This document shows, piece by piece, positions 45,801 through 58,700 of a stretch of 64,000 nt of DNA. The DNA comes from Omphiscola glabra. Lineage: Eukaryota > Mollusca > Gastropoda > Lymnaeidae. Under the pieces are notes generated by a model. The model was given only the letters and a program-made list of their open reading frames with translations, ran no database searches and was not told the origin of the DNA. Position 1 is the stretch's first letter, and the number at the start of each line of letters is the position of its first letter. Location of the stretch: positions 11,625,062 to 11,689,061 of the forward strand of contig OZ024797.1 of NCBI GenBank assembly GCA_964017045.1. The letters are read 5' to 3'. The position numbers and the translations under genes are program-made.

Positions 45801-48800
45801 GTGAAAGTTTTCCTGCTGAGTACCTGCATGTCATAAGCCTTATGTTTATAAGTGAAAGTTTTCCTGCTGAGTACCTGCATGTCATAAGCCTTATGTTTAT
45901 AAGTGAAAGTTTTCCTGCTGAGTACCTGCATGTCATAAGCCTTATGTTTATAAGTGAAAGTTTTCCTGCTGAGTACCTGCATGTCATAAGCCTTATGTTT
46001 ATAAGTGAAAGTTTTCCTGCTGAGTACCTGCATGTCATAAGCCTTATGTTTATAAGTGAAAGTTTTCCTGCTGAGTACCTGCATGTCATAAGCCTTATGT
46101 TTATAAGTGAAAGTTTTCCTGCTGAGTACCTGCATGTCATAAGCCTTATGTTTATAAGTGAAAGTTTTCCTGCTGAGTACCTGCATGTCATAAGCCTTAT
46201 GTTTATAAGTGAAAGTTTTCCTGCTGAGTACCTGCATGTCATAAGCCTTATGTTTATAAGTGAAAGTTTTCCTGCTGAGTACCTGCATGTCATAAGCCTT
46301 ATGTTTATAAGTGAAAGTTTTCCTGCTGAGTACCTGCATGTCATAAGCCTTATGTTTATAAGTGAAAGTTTTCCTGCTGAGTACCTGCATGTCATAAGCC
46401 TTATGTTTATAAGTGAAAGTTTTCCTGCTGAGTACCTGCATGTCATAAGCCTTATGTTTATAAGTGAAAGTTTTCCTGCTGAGTACCTGCATGTCATAAG
46501 CCTTATGTTTATAAGTGAAAGTTTTCCTGCTGAGTACCTGCATGTCATAAGCCTTATGTTTACAAGTGACAGTTGTCATGCTAAGTACCTGCATGTCATA
46601 AGCCTTATGTTTCTAAGTGAAAGTTTGCCTGCTAAGTACCTGCATGTCATAAGCCTTATGTTTATAAGTGAAAGTTTTCCTGCTGAGTACCTGCATGTCA
46701 TAAGCCTTATGTTTATAAGTGAAAGTTTTCCTGCTGAGTACCTGCATGTCATAAGCCTTATGTTTATAAGTGAAAGTTTTCCTGCTGAGTACCTGCATGT
46801 CATAAGCCTTATGTTTATAAGTGAAAGTTTTCCTGCTGAGTACCTGCATGTCATAAGCCTTATGTTTATAAGTGAAAGCTTTCCTGCTGAGTACCTGCAT
46901 GTCATATGCCTTATGTTTATAAGTGAAAGTTTTCCTGCTGAGTACCTGCATGTCATAAGCCTTATGTTTATAAGTGAAAGTTTTCCTGCTGAGTACCTGC
47001 ATGTCATAAGCCTTATGTTTATAAGTGAAAGTTTTCCTGCTGAGTACCTGCATGTCATAAGCCTTATGTTTACAAGTGACAGTTGTCATGCTAAGTACCT
47101 GCATGTCATAAGCCTTATGTTTATAAGTGAAAGTTTGCCTGCTAAGTACCTGCATGTCATAAGCCTTATGTTTATAAGTGAAAGTTTTCCTGCTGAGTAC
47201 CTGCATGTCATAAGCCTTATGTTTATAAGTGAAAGTTTTCCTGCTGAGTACCTGCATGTCATAAGCCTTATGTTTATAAGTGAAAGTTTTCCTGCTGAGT
47301 ACCTGCATGTCATAAGCCTTATGTTTATAAGTGAAAGTTTTCCTGCTGAGTACCTGCATGTCATAAGCCTTATGTTTATAAGTGAAAGTTTTCCTGCTGA
47401 GTACCTGCATGTCATAAGCCTTATGTTTACAAGTGACAGTTGTCATGCTAAGTACCTGCATGTCAAAAGCCTTATGTTTCTAAGTGAAAGTTTGCCTGCT
47501 AAGTACCTGCATGTCATAAGCCTTATGTTTATAAGTGAAAGTTTTCCTGCTGAGTACCTGCATGTCATAAGCCTTATGTTTATAAGTGAAAGTTTTCCTG
47601 CTGAGTACCTGCATGTCATAAGCCTTATGTTTATAAGTGAAAGTTTTCCTGCTGAGTACCTGCATGTCATAAGCCTTATGTTTATAAGTGAAAGTTTTCC
47701 TGCTGAGTACCTGCATGTCATAAGCCTTATGTTTATAAGTGAAAGTTTTCCTGCTGAGTACCTGCATGTCATAAGCCTTATGTTTACAAGTGACAGTTGT
47801 CATGCTAAGTACCTGCATGTCATAAGCCTTATGTTTCTAAGTGAAAGTTTGCCTGCTAAGTACCTGCATGTCAAAAGCCTTATGTTTATAAGTGAAAGTT
47901 TTCCTGCTGAGTACCTGCATGTCATAAGCCTTATGTTTATAAGTGAAAGTTTTCCTGCTGAGTACCTGCATGTCATAAGCCTTATGTTTATAAGTGAAAG
48001 TTTTCCTGCTGAGTACCTGCATGTCATAAGCCTTATGTTTATAAGTGAAAGTTTTCCTGCTGAGTACCTGCATGTCATAAGCCTTATGTTTATAAGTGAA
48101 AGTTTTCCTGCTGAGTACCTGCATGTCATAAGCCTTATGTTTATAAGTGAAAGTTTTCCTGCTGAGTACCTGCATGTCATAAACCTTATGTTTATAAGTG
48201 AAAGTTTTCCTGCTGAGTACCTGCATGTCATAAGCCTTATGTTTATAAGTGAAAGTTTTCCTGCTGAGTACCTGCATGTCATAAGCCTTATGTTTATAAG
48301 TGAAAGTTTTCCTGCTGAGTACCTGCATGTCATAAGCCTTATGTTTATAAGTGAAAGTTTTCCTGCTGAGTACCTGCATGTCATAAGCCTTATGTTTATA
48401 AGTGAAAATTTGCCTGCTAAGTACCTGCATGTCATAAGCCTTATGTTTATAAGTGAAAGTTTGCCTGCTAAGTACCTGCATGTCATAAGCCTTATGTTTA
48501 TAAGTGAAAGTTTGCCTGCTAAGTACCTGCATGTCATAAGCCTTATGTTTATAAGTGAAAGTTTGCCTGCTAAGTACCTGCATGTCATAAGCCTTATGTT
48601 TATAAGTGAAAGTTTGCCTGCTAAGTACCTGCATGTCATAAGCCTTATGTTTCTAAGTGACAGTTTTCCTGCTAAGTACCTGCATGTCATAAGCCTTATG
48701 TTTATAAGTGAAAGTTTTCCTGCTAAGTACCTGCATGTCATAAGCCTTATGTTTATAAGTGAAAGTTTTCCTGCTAAGTACCTGCATGTCATAAGCCTTA

Positions 48801-49169
48801 TGTTTATAAGTGAAAGTTTTCCTGCTAAGTACCTGCATGTCATAAGCCTTATGTTTCTAAGTGACAGTTTGCCTGCTAAGTACCTGCATGTCATAAGCCT
48901 TATGTTTCTAAGTGACAGTTTTCCTGCTAAGTACCTGCATGTCATAAGCCTTATGTTTATAAGTGAAAGTTTTCCTGCTAAGTACCTGCATGTCATAAGC
49001 ATTTGAATTAAAATTACCACATTGAAATCAAATCTGATGTTTTTTTTTATTTTTATTTGGTGTGCGTTGGAAGATTGGTTTTCTTATACGTCGAGTATAG
49101 CCCAGACCCTATATTTTAACAGGAAAAGTAGGTTGGGGTAGGGTCGTCTTATACGCTGAAAAATACGGT
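36865..49169. mobile_element. TIR-bounded element enclosing the 51-bp array
   Basis: The left end (36865-36891) and the reverse complement of the right end (49143-49169) agree at 22 of 27 bases, sharing GCGTATAAGACGAC. Inside the left end a second copy of the motif in inverted orientation (GGTCGTCTTATAAGC, about 36927) makes a subterminal palindrome. About 230 bp of unique sequence follows the left end and about 140 bp precedes the right end; everything between is the 51-bp array. No transposase is visible and no clear target duplication was found, so the superfamily is not assigned. A short MITE with a related terminus is at 62623-62808. Confidence 0.7.
37122..48999 (+). repeat. 51-bp tandem array, about 233 copies, continuously open frame
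   Basis: The period is exactly 51 bp (17 codons). On the plus strand one frame is open from 37079 to the TGA at 49004-49006; the first ATG in it is 37091. The encoded repeat is LMFISESFPAEYLHVIS or variants. Three zones are visible: CDSCHAKYL-type units (37122-39060), mainly SESFPAEYL-type units mixed with recurring variant cassettes (39060-48400), and SES(L/F)PAKYL-type units (48400-48999). No indel breaks the frame. Two minus-strand frames are also open for long stretches (17-residue repeats MQVLSRKTFTYKHKAYD and MTCRYSAGKLSLINIRL). No promoter, signal peptide or known domain supports translation, so I call it a repeat, not a gene. Confidence 0.97.
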
Positions 49170-49860
49170 AGTTTATATCAGTGTAACAAAAAGAAAACAT
49201 GCTTTTTGAAAGCCCCACACCTAAAACTGTTAACTATTTCAATTATTACTATTTTGGATTGTGCCACTTCAGCATTAAATTATTTTCCCCCACTATTGTT
49301 ACATTTTTTATTCATTGTTTTACAATATATTTGGTTCACATAAGTGTCCCAAAAAATTTTGGATCGATTTTTAAACAAAGATATTTACAAACTTGATGAT
49401 ATTACTTTGGAGGGAAAAAACGAATCAGTTTATTTCGTAATAATTAGAGAAATGTGTTGTTGTTTTTTTTGTTGTTTTTTTTTTTTTGGTTTTTTTTTTT
49501 TGGGGGGGGGTGCTTCCTATTTTTGTTTAACTTATCTTCAAATAATCAAAGACTAATATTATCCGAAAGATAATGAACTGAACAGTCTTTTTTAATGCCA
49601 TAGAAGCAGTGATAGCTTAGGTTAGACAAACTGATTTTTTTAAAAATTAAAAATATCACCAAATTAATCTTAAGAAGGGCTAATTTATAATCTATATTAA
49701 AGCAATTATTGACCACACAATGTAATTTTAATAAAAAATTAAAAACATAGGCTACATGGGCTAATAAGTCCAAAACCCCATGTAGACAGGAAAAAAAAAG
49801 GGGGGGGGGCGTGCACACGCGAGAAGGTTTCATATCCAATCTATTTAAATATAAGAGCAC

Positions 49861-50052
49861 GTTGCGACCAGAACAAGTTGCCACCAGAGCATGTTGTCAC
49901 CAGAGCAGGTCACCACCAGAAGGGGTTGTCACCAGAAGAGGTTGCCACCAGAGCAGGTTGCCCCAAGAAGAGGTTGCCACCAGAACAGGGTGCCACCAGA
50001 GAAGTTTGCCACCAGAAGGGGTTGCCACCAGAGCAATGTGTCACCTAAGAAT
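49861..50052. repeat. 16-bp minisatellite, about 12 copies
   Basis: The unit GGTTGCCACCAGAGCA recurs with frequent substitutions (GTTGTCACC, CAGAAGAG and others). Confidence 0.9.
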
Positions 50053-51223
50053 GGCCAGAATGGTCATGAGAAAGTCTGCAGGGGGTGACACCATGAGAAG
50101 GGCCGAGTAGAAAAAGTACTTAAGTTACAATTTTTCAAAAATGAGTTAAGAAAGGCATTATATTTGATTACTTCCCCTGAATTATTCCCAGTAAATATCA
50201 TTCATGAAAATTGTAAATAAGTGTTTGATTCAGAGTTACCTTGAGCAGCTTTTAATGTATTTAAATAAGAATTCTAAAACTTTAAACTCATTTTTCTCAA
50301 AACTTCAAAAATACACTTAAGTAATGAGTTTACAGCAGTTTGTGACACCAACCCTAGTGACGTCAATGCACATGTATAATTGTCCAGCCTTAGCATTTTT
50401 GTCGCACCAGACATTCCAAAATTTCGGCGCCCCTTCTTTGTGTTTGTATTTAAACATACGCGCCTAATAGATAATCTAACACTGCACAATAGTTTTGTTC
50501 TGATTTTGTCATCATTAGTATAAATACTAACTACGACAGGTAAAGCTACACATCAATTACCACCCCTTCCTAGTTTTTAATTATGCTTTGTATTGTCCGG
50601 AACTGGAAAAAAAAAAAGGTTTAAATGTTCCCTCGGAATCAAAATAATGCCCCAACTACGCCCCTAGAAATTGTCTCCCCCGTCGATAGCCTGCTTTATC
50701 TGTACCAAAGGCCAGGTTGGCTAGTCACCCACTTGCTCACGGTCAAATAAAGGTGTGGTCATTTTCACATGCAATGACCCGAACGACAATATTGTTAGAA
50801 CGAAGCGATTTTTTTTTTTTTTACATAAATGTATTCTTGTCTCGGGACTTAATAAATGGTTGGAGATATCAATAAGGCAAGCACTTTGCCAACGACTGTC
50901 GTATTGACCGATAAATATTTATAGAAATCAGGCGTACTTAATTATCATTTATTAACTCATTCTCATAGCCAAAGTACGAAACAGGGCAGCCGTAGGCGGT
51001 GCCCATACTGCCCATAGCCCATAGCCTATACTACTGTAAATTTTGTTGCGTTGTCTTTATTTTTATATTTTAAAATAATTATAACGAAAAAATAATTGTC
51101 CTATTATTTCTGAATAAAAAATAACAGGAAATCAATGAAAAAAGTATTTTAGTTTAAATTATTATTATTATTTAAACTGTTTAATTTAGGCAAATATTTA
51201 AATTATGGTATGTCCATGCCATA

Positions 51224-51349
51224 CAGTTGCGTAGCAAGGGTTAAGGGTTAGCGCCGTCCTGGTTGGGCTATGTTTTTCGCCGCTCCCCTCCCCACGAAAA
51301 AATAAAAATTGATGACCGAAGACGCCACCCCATCCATCCTACGCCAGTG
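51224..51349. mobile_element. Decayed hAT MITE
   Basis: The left end CAGTTGCGTAGCAAGG and right end CTACGCCAGTG match the termini of the MITE at 17627-17810. It shares the GGGTTAGCGCCGTCC phrase with the copy at 27507-27683. The target duplication is not clear. Confidence 0.7.
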
Positions 51350-52444
51350 GGCCTATATAAATAATATATTAGTATCCTATCTCGGAAATATCTCGGATAC
51401 ATCTTGGTAAGCTCTAATCAATCTACTTGTAGGTGGTAAGTAGAGCAACCGAATATCTGGACCCTAGTTACATTTACTTCATTTAATAAAAGATTTGGAT
51501 TAATACCTGAAACTTTATCTTGCTATTTAAATTTAGCTTAAAAAATGTAATCAATTTCAGTACCCAAACCCTTCCCTTATTTCAGCACTATGTGCAAATT
51601 CAAAATAAACTGACAGGTAAACTAGGACTAGGTTTGAAAATAAGTTGAAAAATAATAGCACTTAAATTAAATAGTAAATATAGTAAAGAGTGTTTTGAAA
51701 GATATATTCTTCTAGTTCTAGGCTCACTGAATGTATGGGAGGGATGGGTGGCTTATGCCAATATAAACCAGATCAGAAGAAATGGAATACACAAATTGAA
51801 ACACTCTGTAATCTGTTGTTGATCCAAATGGCAAATGATGCTGATTTCCACACACAGAATGTCAAAAACATGTGAATGCCCGAAAGACTACAAAGTGAAG
51901 CGAAAACTGAAAGGACATATCTTTTCACTGTGACTGTCCCTTCCTATTTACAGGAGTTTATGTTCTGTGTGGAAATGATCTTTTTAAAAATTTCTTCTTC
52001 ACCTATGGGAGAACTATGCATACTTTTTTTTTGAGACATTAAATTGTTTAATTTTTTTTTATTTTAAAACTTTTGAAATTAGTGAAATTGTTTAAATTTT
52101 TCTATTTAAATTTTTGTTGGGGATTATTGTTATGATATATGAGTATGAGCTGAAATGAAAATGTCATATGTGCAATATCATCAAACACAACTCCATCGTT
52201 TTGGATCTTATTTAACTTATTTACTTATTAACTTTAAAGTGGCTTTATAAACTGTGCTTTCATAATTGTATTATTCTAATAAATATATTATTAATTATAA
52301 CAATAAATAGTGCAACAGTAATTCTTACTCTGATTTTCAGATTATACTTTACTTCTCATTTCACAGGCTGATATTTCAAGATTATGATTATAATAACATG
52401 ATTTGACTGAACCCCAAAAGTATCATGAATTTGTTTTTGATATT

Positions 52445-52780
52445 ATGACATCAGTAGGCAGAGACAAAGCCATCACTAATGACAGACTCAGTAATGGGAT
52501 GAACAAGAGTAAACTCTCTGCCCCTTCTGGGCAAACAATAACATTAGTGATTCCAAGATGGCTGTATTTGTATGTTCCATTTATTCTGGGACTGCTGTCC
52601 ATTATTGGATCATGGTTCATAGCCAATTTAAATCACTACAACTCTGACACAACAGTGTCACAAAAGAGTGAAATCTATGGATGGAAAGCAGTCGACTTGT
52701 TTTTGACCTATGACAAAGATGGAGACTTGTACCTCAGTGTGGAGGAAGCTATACCTCTACTGCTTATGTTGGTTGGCGAG
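52445..52780 (+). CDS. SELENON: SELENON coding exon 1 (TM anchor, EF-hand)
   Basis: Residues 1-112. A probable acceptor at 52366-52367 precedes a short leader containing an upstream ATG. The hydrophobic segment [19 protein letters not shown] is followed by an EF-hand with D90, D92, D94, S98 and E101. The donor is GAG|GTAACA, phase 0. Confidence 0.88.
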
Positions 52781-55700
52781 GTAACATAGTTTAACTAATA
52801 TATTGCTAATTTGTTTATAACTATGACACTTCAAACATCTATAAATATAATATGATTCTTGTGAGGATATCAGTTCATATGAATAATTTCTTTACCAGCA
52901 AAACTGTTATAATCATCAGTTGTCGCAGTAAGGCAAACAGTCGAGTTATAGCATGCCATACTCTCATGTAAGCCATCAAAATATTGCTGTATTTGTTGCT
53001 AGTTTTTTTTTTTTTTTAATAGTTAAAAATCTAAGCTTGTATATTGCAGGGAAATGAAACTGAAAATACAGATGCCCTTCCTGGCGAAGACTTGGTTACC
53101 ATTGAAGCTGCATTTACACCTCTTAACTTATCAACTATGATGAGATCATGGCACCCAGAGGTAAGAACTAGTAATGACAGACACACACATCAGAAAATCA
53201 TAATTAATTATCATTGCACAGTCTAAATCACAGTTCTCAAAACTTAACCTACCCCAAAATAATCATCAGGTCATAAAGCTATAAAACACCAACACATATC
53301 ATTGTTAAGCAATAAATGTTACACAAATCACCTTATGAGCATGAGAGAGCCTGGACGCCAGTATGATCCAACACAAGAACACTGATCTAAATAAATTGTG
53401 AAAGGAGAAGCTAGAAAAAAATTAAGTATACAAATTATAAACAAGTTGATGGAGAGGAATAACTGGAGTGTTTTGTTTTTGTTTTTTTTTAAATCAGTTG
53501 CACCACCACATATTTAACAACAATAAATGTTGAAAGTATTAACTTTTGATAGAATAAGAAACATTATTTTAGTAATTTAGTTTCTGCTCTGTTAGTTGAA
53601 AACATGATAAGCTAATTGTTTTGAATGACATATGGCAAAGTTTACAAAAAAATCTGGGAGAGTTTTAACTTGCAGTTATTTATTAAAGCACTCAATTCAA
53701 CAGATTAGTAATTACTCAATGGAAGGACTCATTGAATGGACAGCTCCAACTGTACCTGTAAAAGAGTTTGGAGTTTCAAAGTTCCTAGATTTATTGCCCC
53801 AAAATCCAAACAGTCTTCCACCACCAGGTTTGATTTATAAATTATTTTTAAGATATCAATGAGGATTTGTAGCAATGATTTGAAGTTTTTGACATCTTAA
53901 CAGCATTAGAAGGTGCTAATGTTTTTTTTAAAAATAAATATCAATCACATGTACAAAAGTATAACAGAATAAACATCAAATATTATTTTTCCATCCACTT
54001 TCTTGAATTCCAAGAGATCCCTGAATCAAAAGGTAAAAATTAATTAACAGTGAGAAAGGCAGACTGAAAACAAATAAATGTAGATTTTATACATTGCCCA
54101 ATGCTGATGTAAACTTCTGTTGACTGCCAAAAAAAAATATTATTTTTATTCTCCAGTGTAAAGTAGACTGATGTGTAAACAAAAAATTGAATTTTAAAAA
54201 TTCTTGGTTACATTACACATAATTGCAGGTACTATCTACACAATAATAGATGTTGGGATGGACTCAAGCAGGCCATTATCTCTGCCCAGCGACAGCTACT
54301 ATCCACCTAAAGTGCAAAAACGTGGCCAGTTTCTCCATCGTTTGTTCTCCATGCTCCATCCTCATCCATTTTTGGTAACAAGATTTGACCCACAAGGGGC
54401 TGTTGGCTGTGTTAGAGCTGTTAGTAAGGATTATGTGGAAGTTATGTTTAGGTATGTAGCATGAAAAATAGTCCAAATTAATTAAATTATTTGTTTTTTA
54501 AATCCCTTGTATTAACTTCGCTTTTGTTAGTGGCTGGCAAAAATCTTCAGACCGCTAATTGACCCACTTCCTATCAACCTATGGAGCTGAAACTTGGCAC
54601 CTAGACTTGTTGCAGATGAAAACACATACGTTCAAATTTTCAGCCACCCGACCCCCGTAAATGAGTTATTCTTGGTTTTAAAGGGAAAATGAAGTAAATA
54701 TGATGCCACTGGTTTCACAAAATAATATTCCTGATAACTGTGCTAAATGAGAATCTTTTTAAAAAAATTATTACAATGGCTTTTGGAGCATAATATTTTC
54801 ATTTGTTTTTCTGGAATAGTTGGTGAAATAAATCTGCGGTGTAGAAGCGGGTGGGTCATTAGAATATTAATATAGTTTGGGGGAATAAAAAATGTTTTCG
54901 GTTGTGAGCCTTGGGGTGAAGGGGGCACTAATTGTGATTCTTATAAAGGGACTTACTTTTATTATTTTTTTTTTTTAATTTTTAGATAGGATTTATAAGA
55001 GAAAATTTTTTTTAGTGGTTTAATTCATGTTTTAGCCAAAAAACATAATAAAAGCCAAATGATAATCATTTCTTTTTGTAATACTCCACTATTTCTTATA
55101 ATTTTTTTGTGTGCTGATTTTTTTTTCAAAACAAGAAATGGTAAAATTCTCTACTTCCTTTACTTTATACTCAAATCACATTTCGTACCTGTACATTAAC
55201 CTGACCGACCGCAAGTATATCATAACATCCCCTTGACAGATTGCATGTGGAGTTTCAGTTGAATGAGCCCCCAAGATTACCTTTCTGGTTCACCCCTGCA
55301 CAGTTCACTGGTCGCCTGCTCATGTCCAGGGATTTGACCAAGGTGTTGCACTTTCACCTGTATGTTCCCAATGACAGAAGGTTAAATGTTGGTAGGTTCC
55401 ACCCTTTCCATTGCTGGTTACACACATGTCAAGTGCAAAAGGAATTTTTAAAAACTTATTTGTGGGCATTCCATCCACTTCAATTTTAAGAAAATCTTAC
55501 ATAATATATTGCAGGTCGTGGGCTAGACTATATTGCAGGTCGTGGGCTAGACTATATTGCAGGTCATGGGATAGACTATATTGCAGGTCGTGGGCTAGAC
55601 TATATTGCAGGTCATGGGCTAGACTATATTGCAGGTCGTGGGCTAGACTATATTGCAGGTCATGGGCTAGACTATATTGCAGGTCATGGGCTAGACTATA

Positions 55701-58700
55701 TTGCAGGTCATGGGCTAGACTATATTGCAGGTCATGGGCTAGACTATATTGCAGGTCATGGGCTAGACTATATTGCAGATCATGGGCTAGACTATATTGC
55801 AGGTCATGGGCTAGACTATATTGCAGGTCGTGGGCTAGACTATATTGCAGGTCATGGGCTAGACTATATTGCAGGTCGTGGGCAAGAAACTATTAGTATC
55901 TTATAAAGATGATTTATAGGTCCTGGGGTTTAGTCAACCTTTATGAGAAAGCAATTTTAAAAAGTACAATGATTATATCAAGTACTTAATCTGCATTAAT
56001 CATCATCCTTAATTGAGCCTCTTAGCCAGTACAGTTTTTGAACATGATTATTATGCTGTAGTGAAGGTTGTTATATAAGACATGCATGTTTTAGTTAAAT
56101 GAATGTTTCAGTCATGTTATGTAAGAGCACCCTAACGGGCTATATCATTCCATTAAGAGACATTAATCATTTTGAAAGAGTGATCCATGAGAAATTCTTG
56201 ACCACAGATATGGAGTGGTTGATTGACAAGGATGACCCGGAGGTCATGGAAGTTGATATTGGCTACATGCCACACATGGAGTTGATGAGTGTTGGACAAT
56301 CCAAGCCACAAGATGAGGTAGAGTTATATTGTCATTCATTTCATGATGCAAACTATTTCAATGTAAAGCAGCAATTAAAACAACTTTTAAACAATTGCTA
56401 GAAAATGTCTCTATGTTGAAATGTGGGGGTGGGGGTTCATGTATCTATAACGTAGTTTAACAGGGGAAAACATTCTTGGTTAGGAAGAACACCCTGTGTT
56501 AAAAAGCTGCTCATTCAGCAAAGTTGGAATATCACTGTAAAATTGTTATGTGATTTAAATCAACAGTCTATGCTAACAACTGTCTATGCTAACAACTGTC
56601 TATGCTATCAACTGTCTATGCTAACAACTGTCTATGCTAACAACTGTCTATGCTAACAACTGTCTATGCTACCAACAGTCTATGCTAACAACTGTCTATG
56701 CTAACAACTGTCTATGCTATCAACTGTCTATGCTAACAACTGTCTATGCTAACAACTGTCTATGCTACCAACAGTCTATGCTAACAACTGTCTATGCTAA
56801 CAACTGTCTATGCTATCAACTGTCTATGCTAACAACTGTCTATGCTAACAACTGTCTATGCTAACAACTGTCTATGCTATCAACTGTCTATGCTAACAGC
56901 TGTCTATGCTAACAACTGTCTATGCTAACAACTGTCTATGCTAACAACTGTCTATGCTATCAACTGTCTATGCTAACAACTGTCTATGCTAACAACTGTC
57001 TATGCTAACAACTGTCTATGCTACCAACAGTCTATGCTAACAACTGTCTATGCTATCAACTGTCTATGCTATCAACTGTCTATGCTAACAACTGTCTATG
57101 CTAGCAACTGTCTATGCTAACAACTGTCTATTCTAACAACTGTCTATGCTAACAACAGTCTTTGCTATTAACTGTCTTATGCTAACAACTGTCTATGCTA
57201 AGTCAATACATGCACAAATTAAATAAATCATACAGAAGTTAAATGTAAAAATGTTTAAAAAATGACCTTACTATAGTGAACTGTTAATGCATTGAAAGAT
57301 TACGACATTTTCAATGTTAATTATAAATTTTGCCTGACACAGCTAAGAGGCTTTTAATGTGTCTTATTATTATTTGACTTACATTTGTCTTACATCTACA
57401 CATTTACATATGTCAGTGCAACTCAGCAGTTGATGTTACTAATCACTCTTAAACTTTTTCAAGCACCTTAACCAATTTAGTCTTGGAAGATAGGAGCACT
57501 TTGTATAATTTGTTAACTCTACTTACATGAGAGTGAGATCAATTTTGGTGCTTGACAAAATTTTCAATATTTAATCTAAAAACAAATTATTCATCGCCAA
57601 CTGTTCTTTTCCATGCCCCCTCCCCAGTAAAACTGGACAGAAGGGGAAGACAATATACCTTTAATTAAAACATGTAAAAAGGGATAAGTATTAAAACCAC
57701 TTGCTGTCTGACAAATCTCATGTCTCTGACTGTGACCAAATGTTATTCTGAAGCCATTTCGTGATGTAGCCACTTGTCATGTATTCTACATATGTCTGCT
57801 GTTCAACAGGTTGCATATGAAAATGTCGACTCTCCAGTGAAGTTAAGAGACACCGCTGACACCTCTCCAGTGAAGTTAAGAGACACGGCTGACAGCTCTC
57901 CAGTGACGTTAAGGGACACGGCTGACACCTCTCCAGTGAAGTTAAGGGACACGGCTGACAGCTCTGCAGTGAAGTTAAGAGACACGGCTGACAGCTCTCC
58001 AGTGAAGTTAAGAGACACGGCTGACACCTCTCCAGTGAAGTTAAGGGACACGGCTGACACCTCTCCAGTGAAGTTAAGGGACACGGCTGACAGCTCTGCA
58101 GTGAAAATCCAATGGGATGTTGAGATCTCAGAGAATGACGCCATGGAAGCCTTAGCAGTGAAATTTTACCCTTTTAAAAAAGTGAGATTTTTTTTAAGTT
58201 AATTTTTTTATTTTATATGTGGGGTCTGGTTGAAAGAAAAGGTTTATAAAACAGGTGTTGTTATGAATTTTTTTCTTAACTTAGTTACAAATCTAAAAAA
58301 AAAAGACTTACTTTATATGGATATTTCTAAAAAAAAAATAACCATTGGATAATGGTACATGTAATGCTGTCATGATTTTTGGGACACTAGTATTAATTTA
58401 TTTTCAAATTCAACATACTATATCTAAATGTTTTATAGAAATCTAATTTTCCGAAGCAACAACCTACAGAAAGTATCTCTTAAATTTGGATAAAATCATA
58501 AAATATTTACTACGTGAGCTGGCTGTAAACGCTGTATTGACATATTATACTATTACTGTTTCCCGCCTTTACACACCCAGGTGAAATATTACAACCTCTC
58601 AGATGCCTTCAGTGTTGCAGCAGCAGAGAAAAAACTAGTCCACAGCCTCGTACTCTGGGGGGCGCTTGATGATCAAAGCTGCTGAGGGTCGGCCAGATCC

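Larger units (their letters stand above)
49170..52367. other. Intergenic DNA upstream of SELENON
   Basis: Contains T and G runs (49460-49510), a 16-bp minisatellite and a decayed hAT MITE (both listed). No coding exon was recognised; the first non-coding exon and promoter of SELENON may be here, but cannot be placed. Confidence 0.45.

Noticed and set aside
37070..49020. Many long minus-strand frames (up to 930 codons) in the 51-bp array as genes
   Set aside because: They are the other frames of a 51-bp unit, which lacks stops in several frames. They break at unit-type changes and show no start context, domain or splice signal.
55411..55896. 161-codon frame with CRSWARLY repeats
   Set aside because: Produced by the intronic 24-bp minisatellite of SELENON; it is flanked by the true exons 5 and 6.
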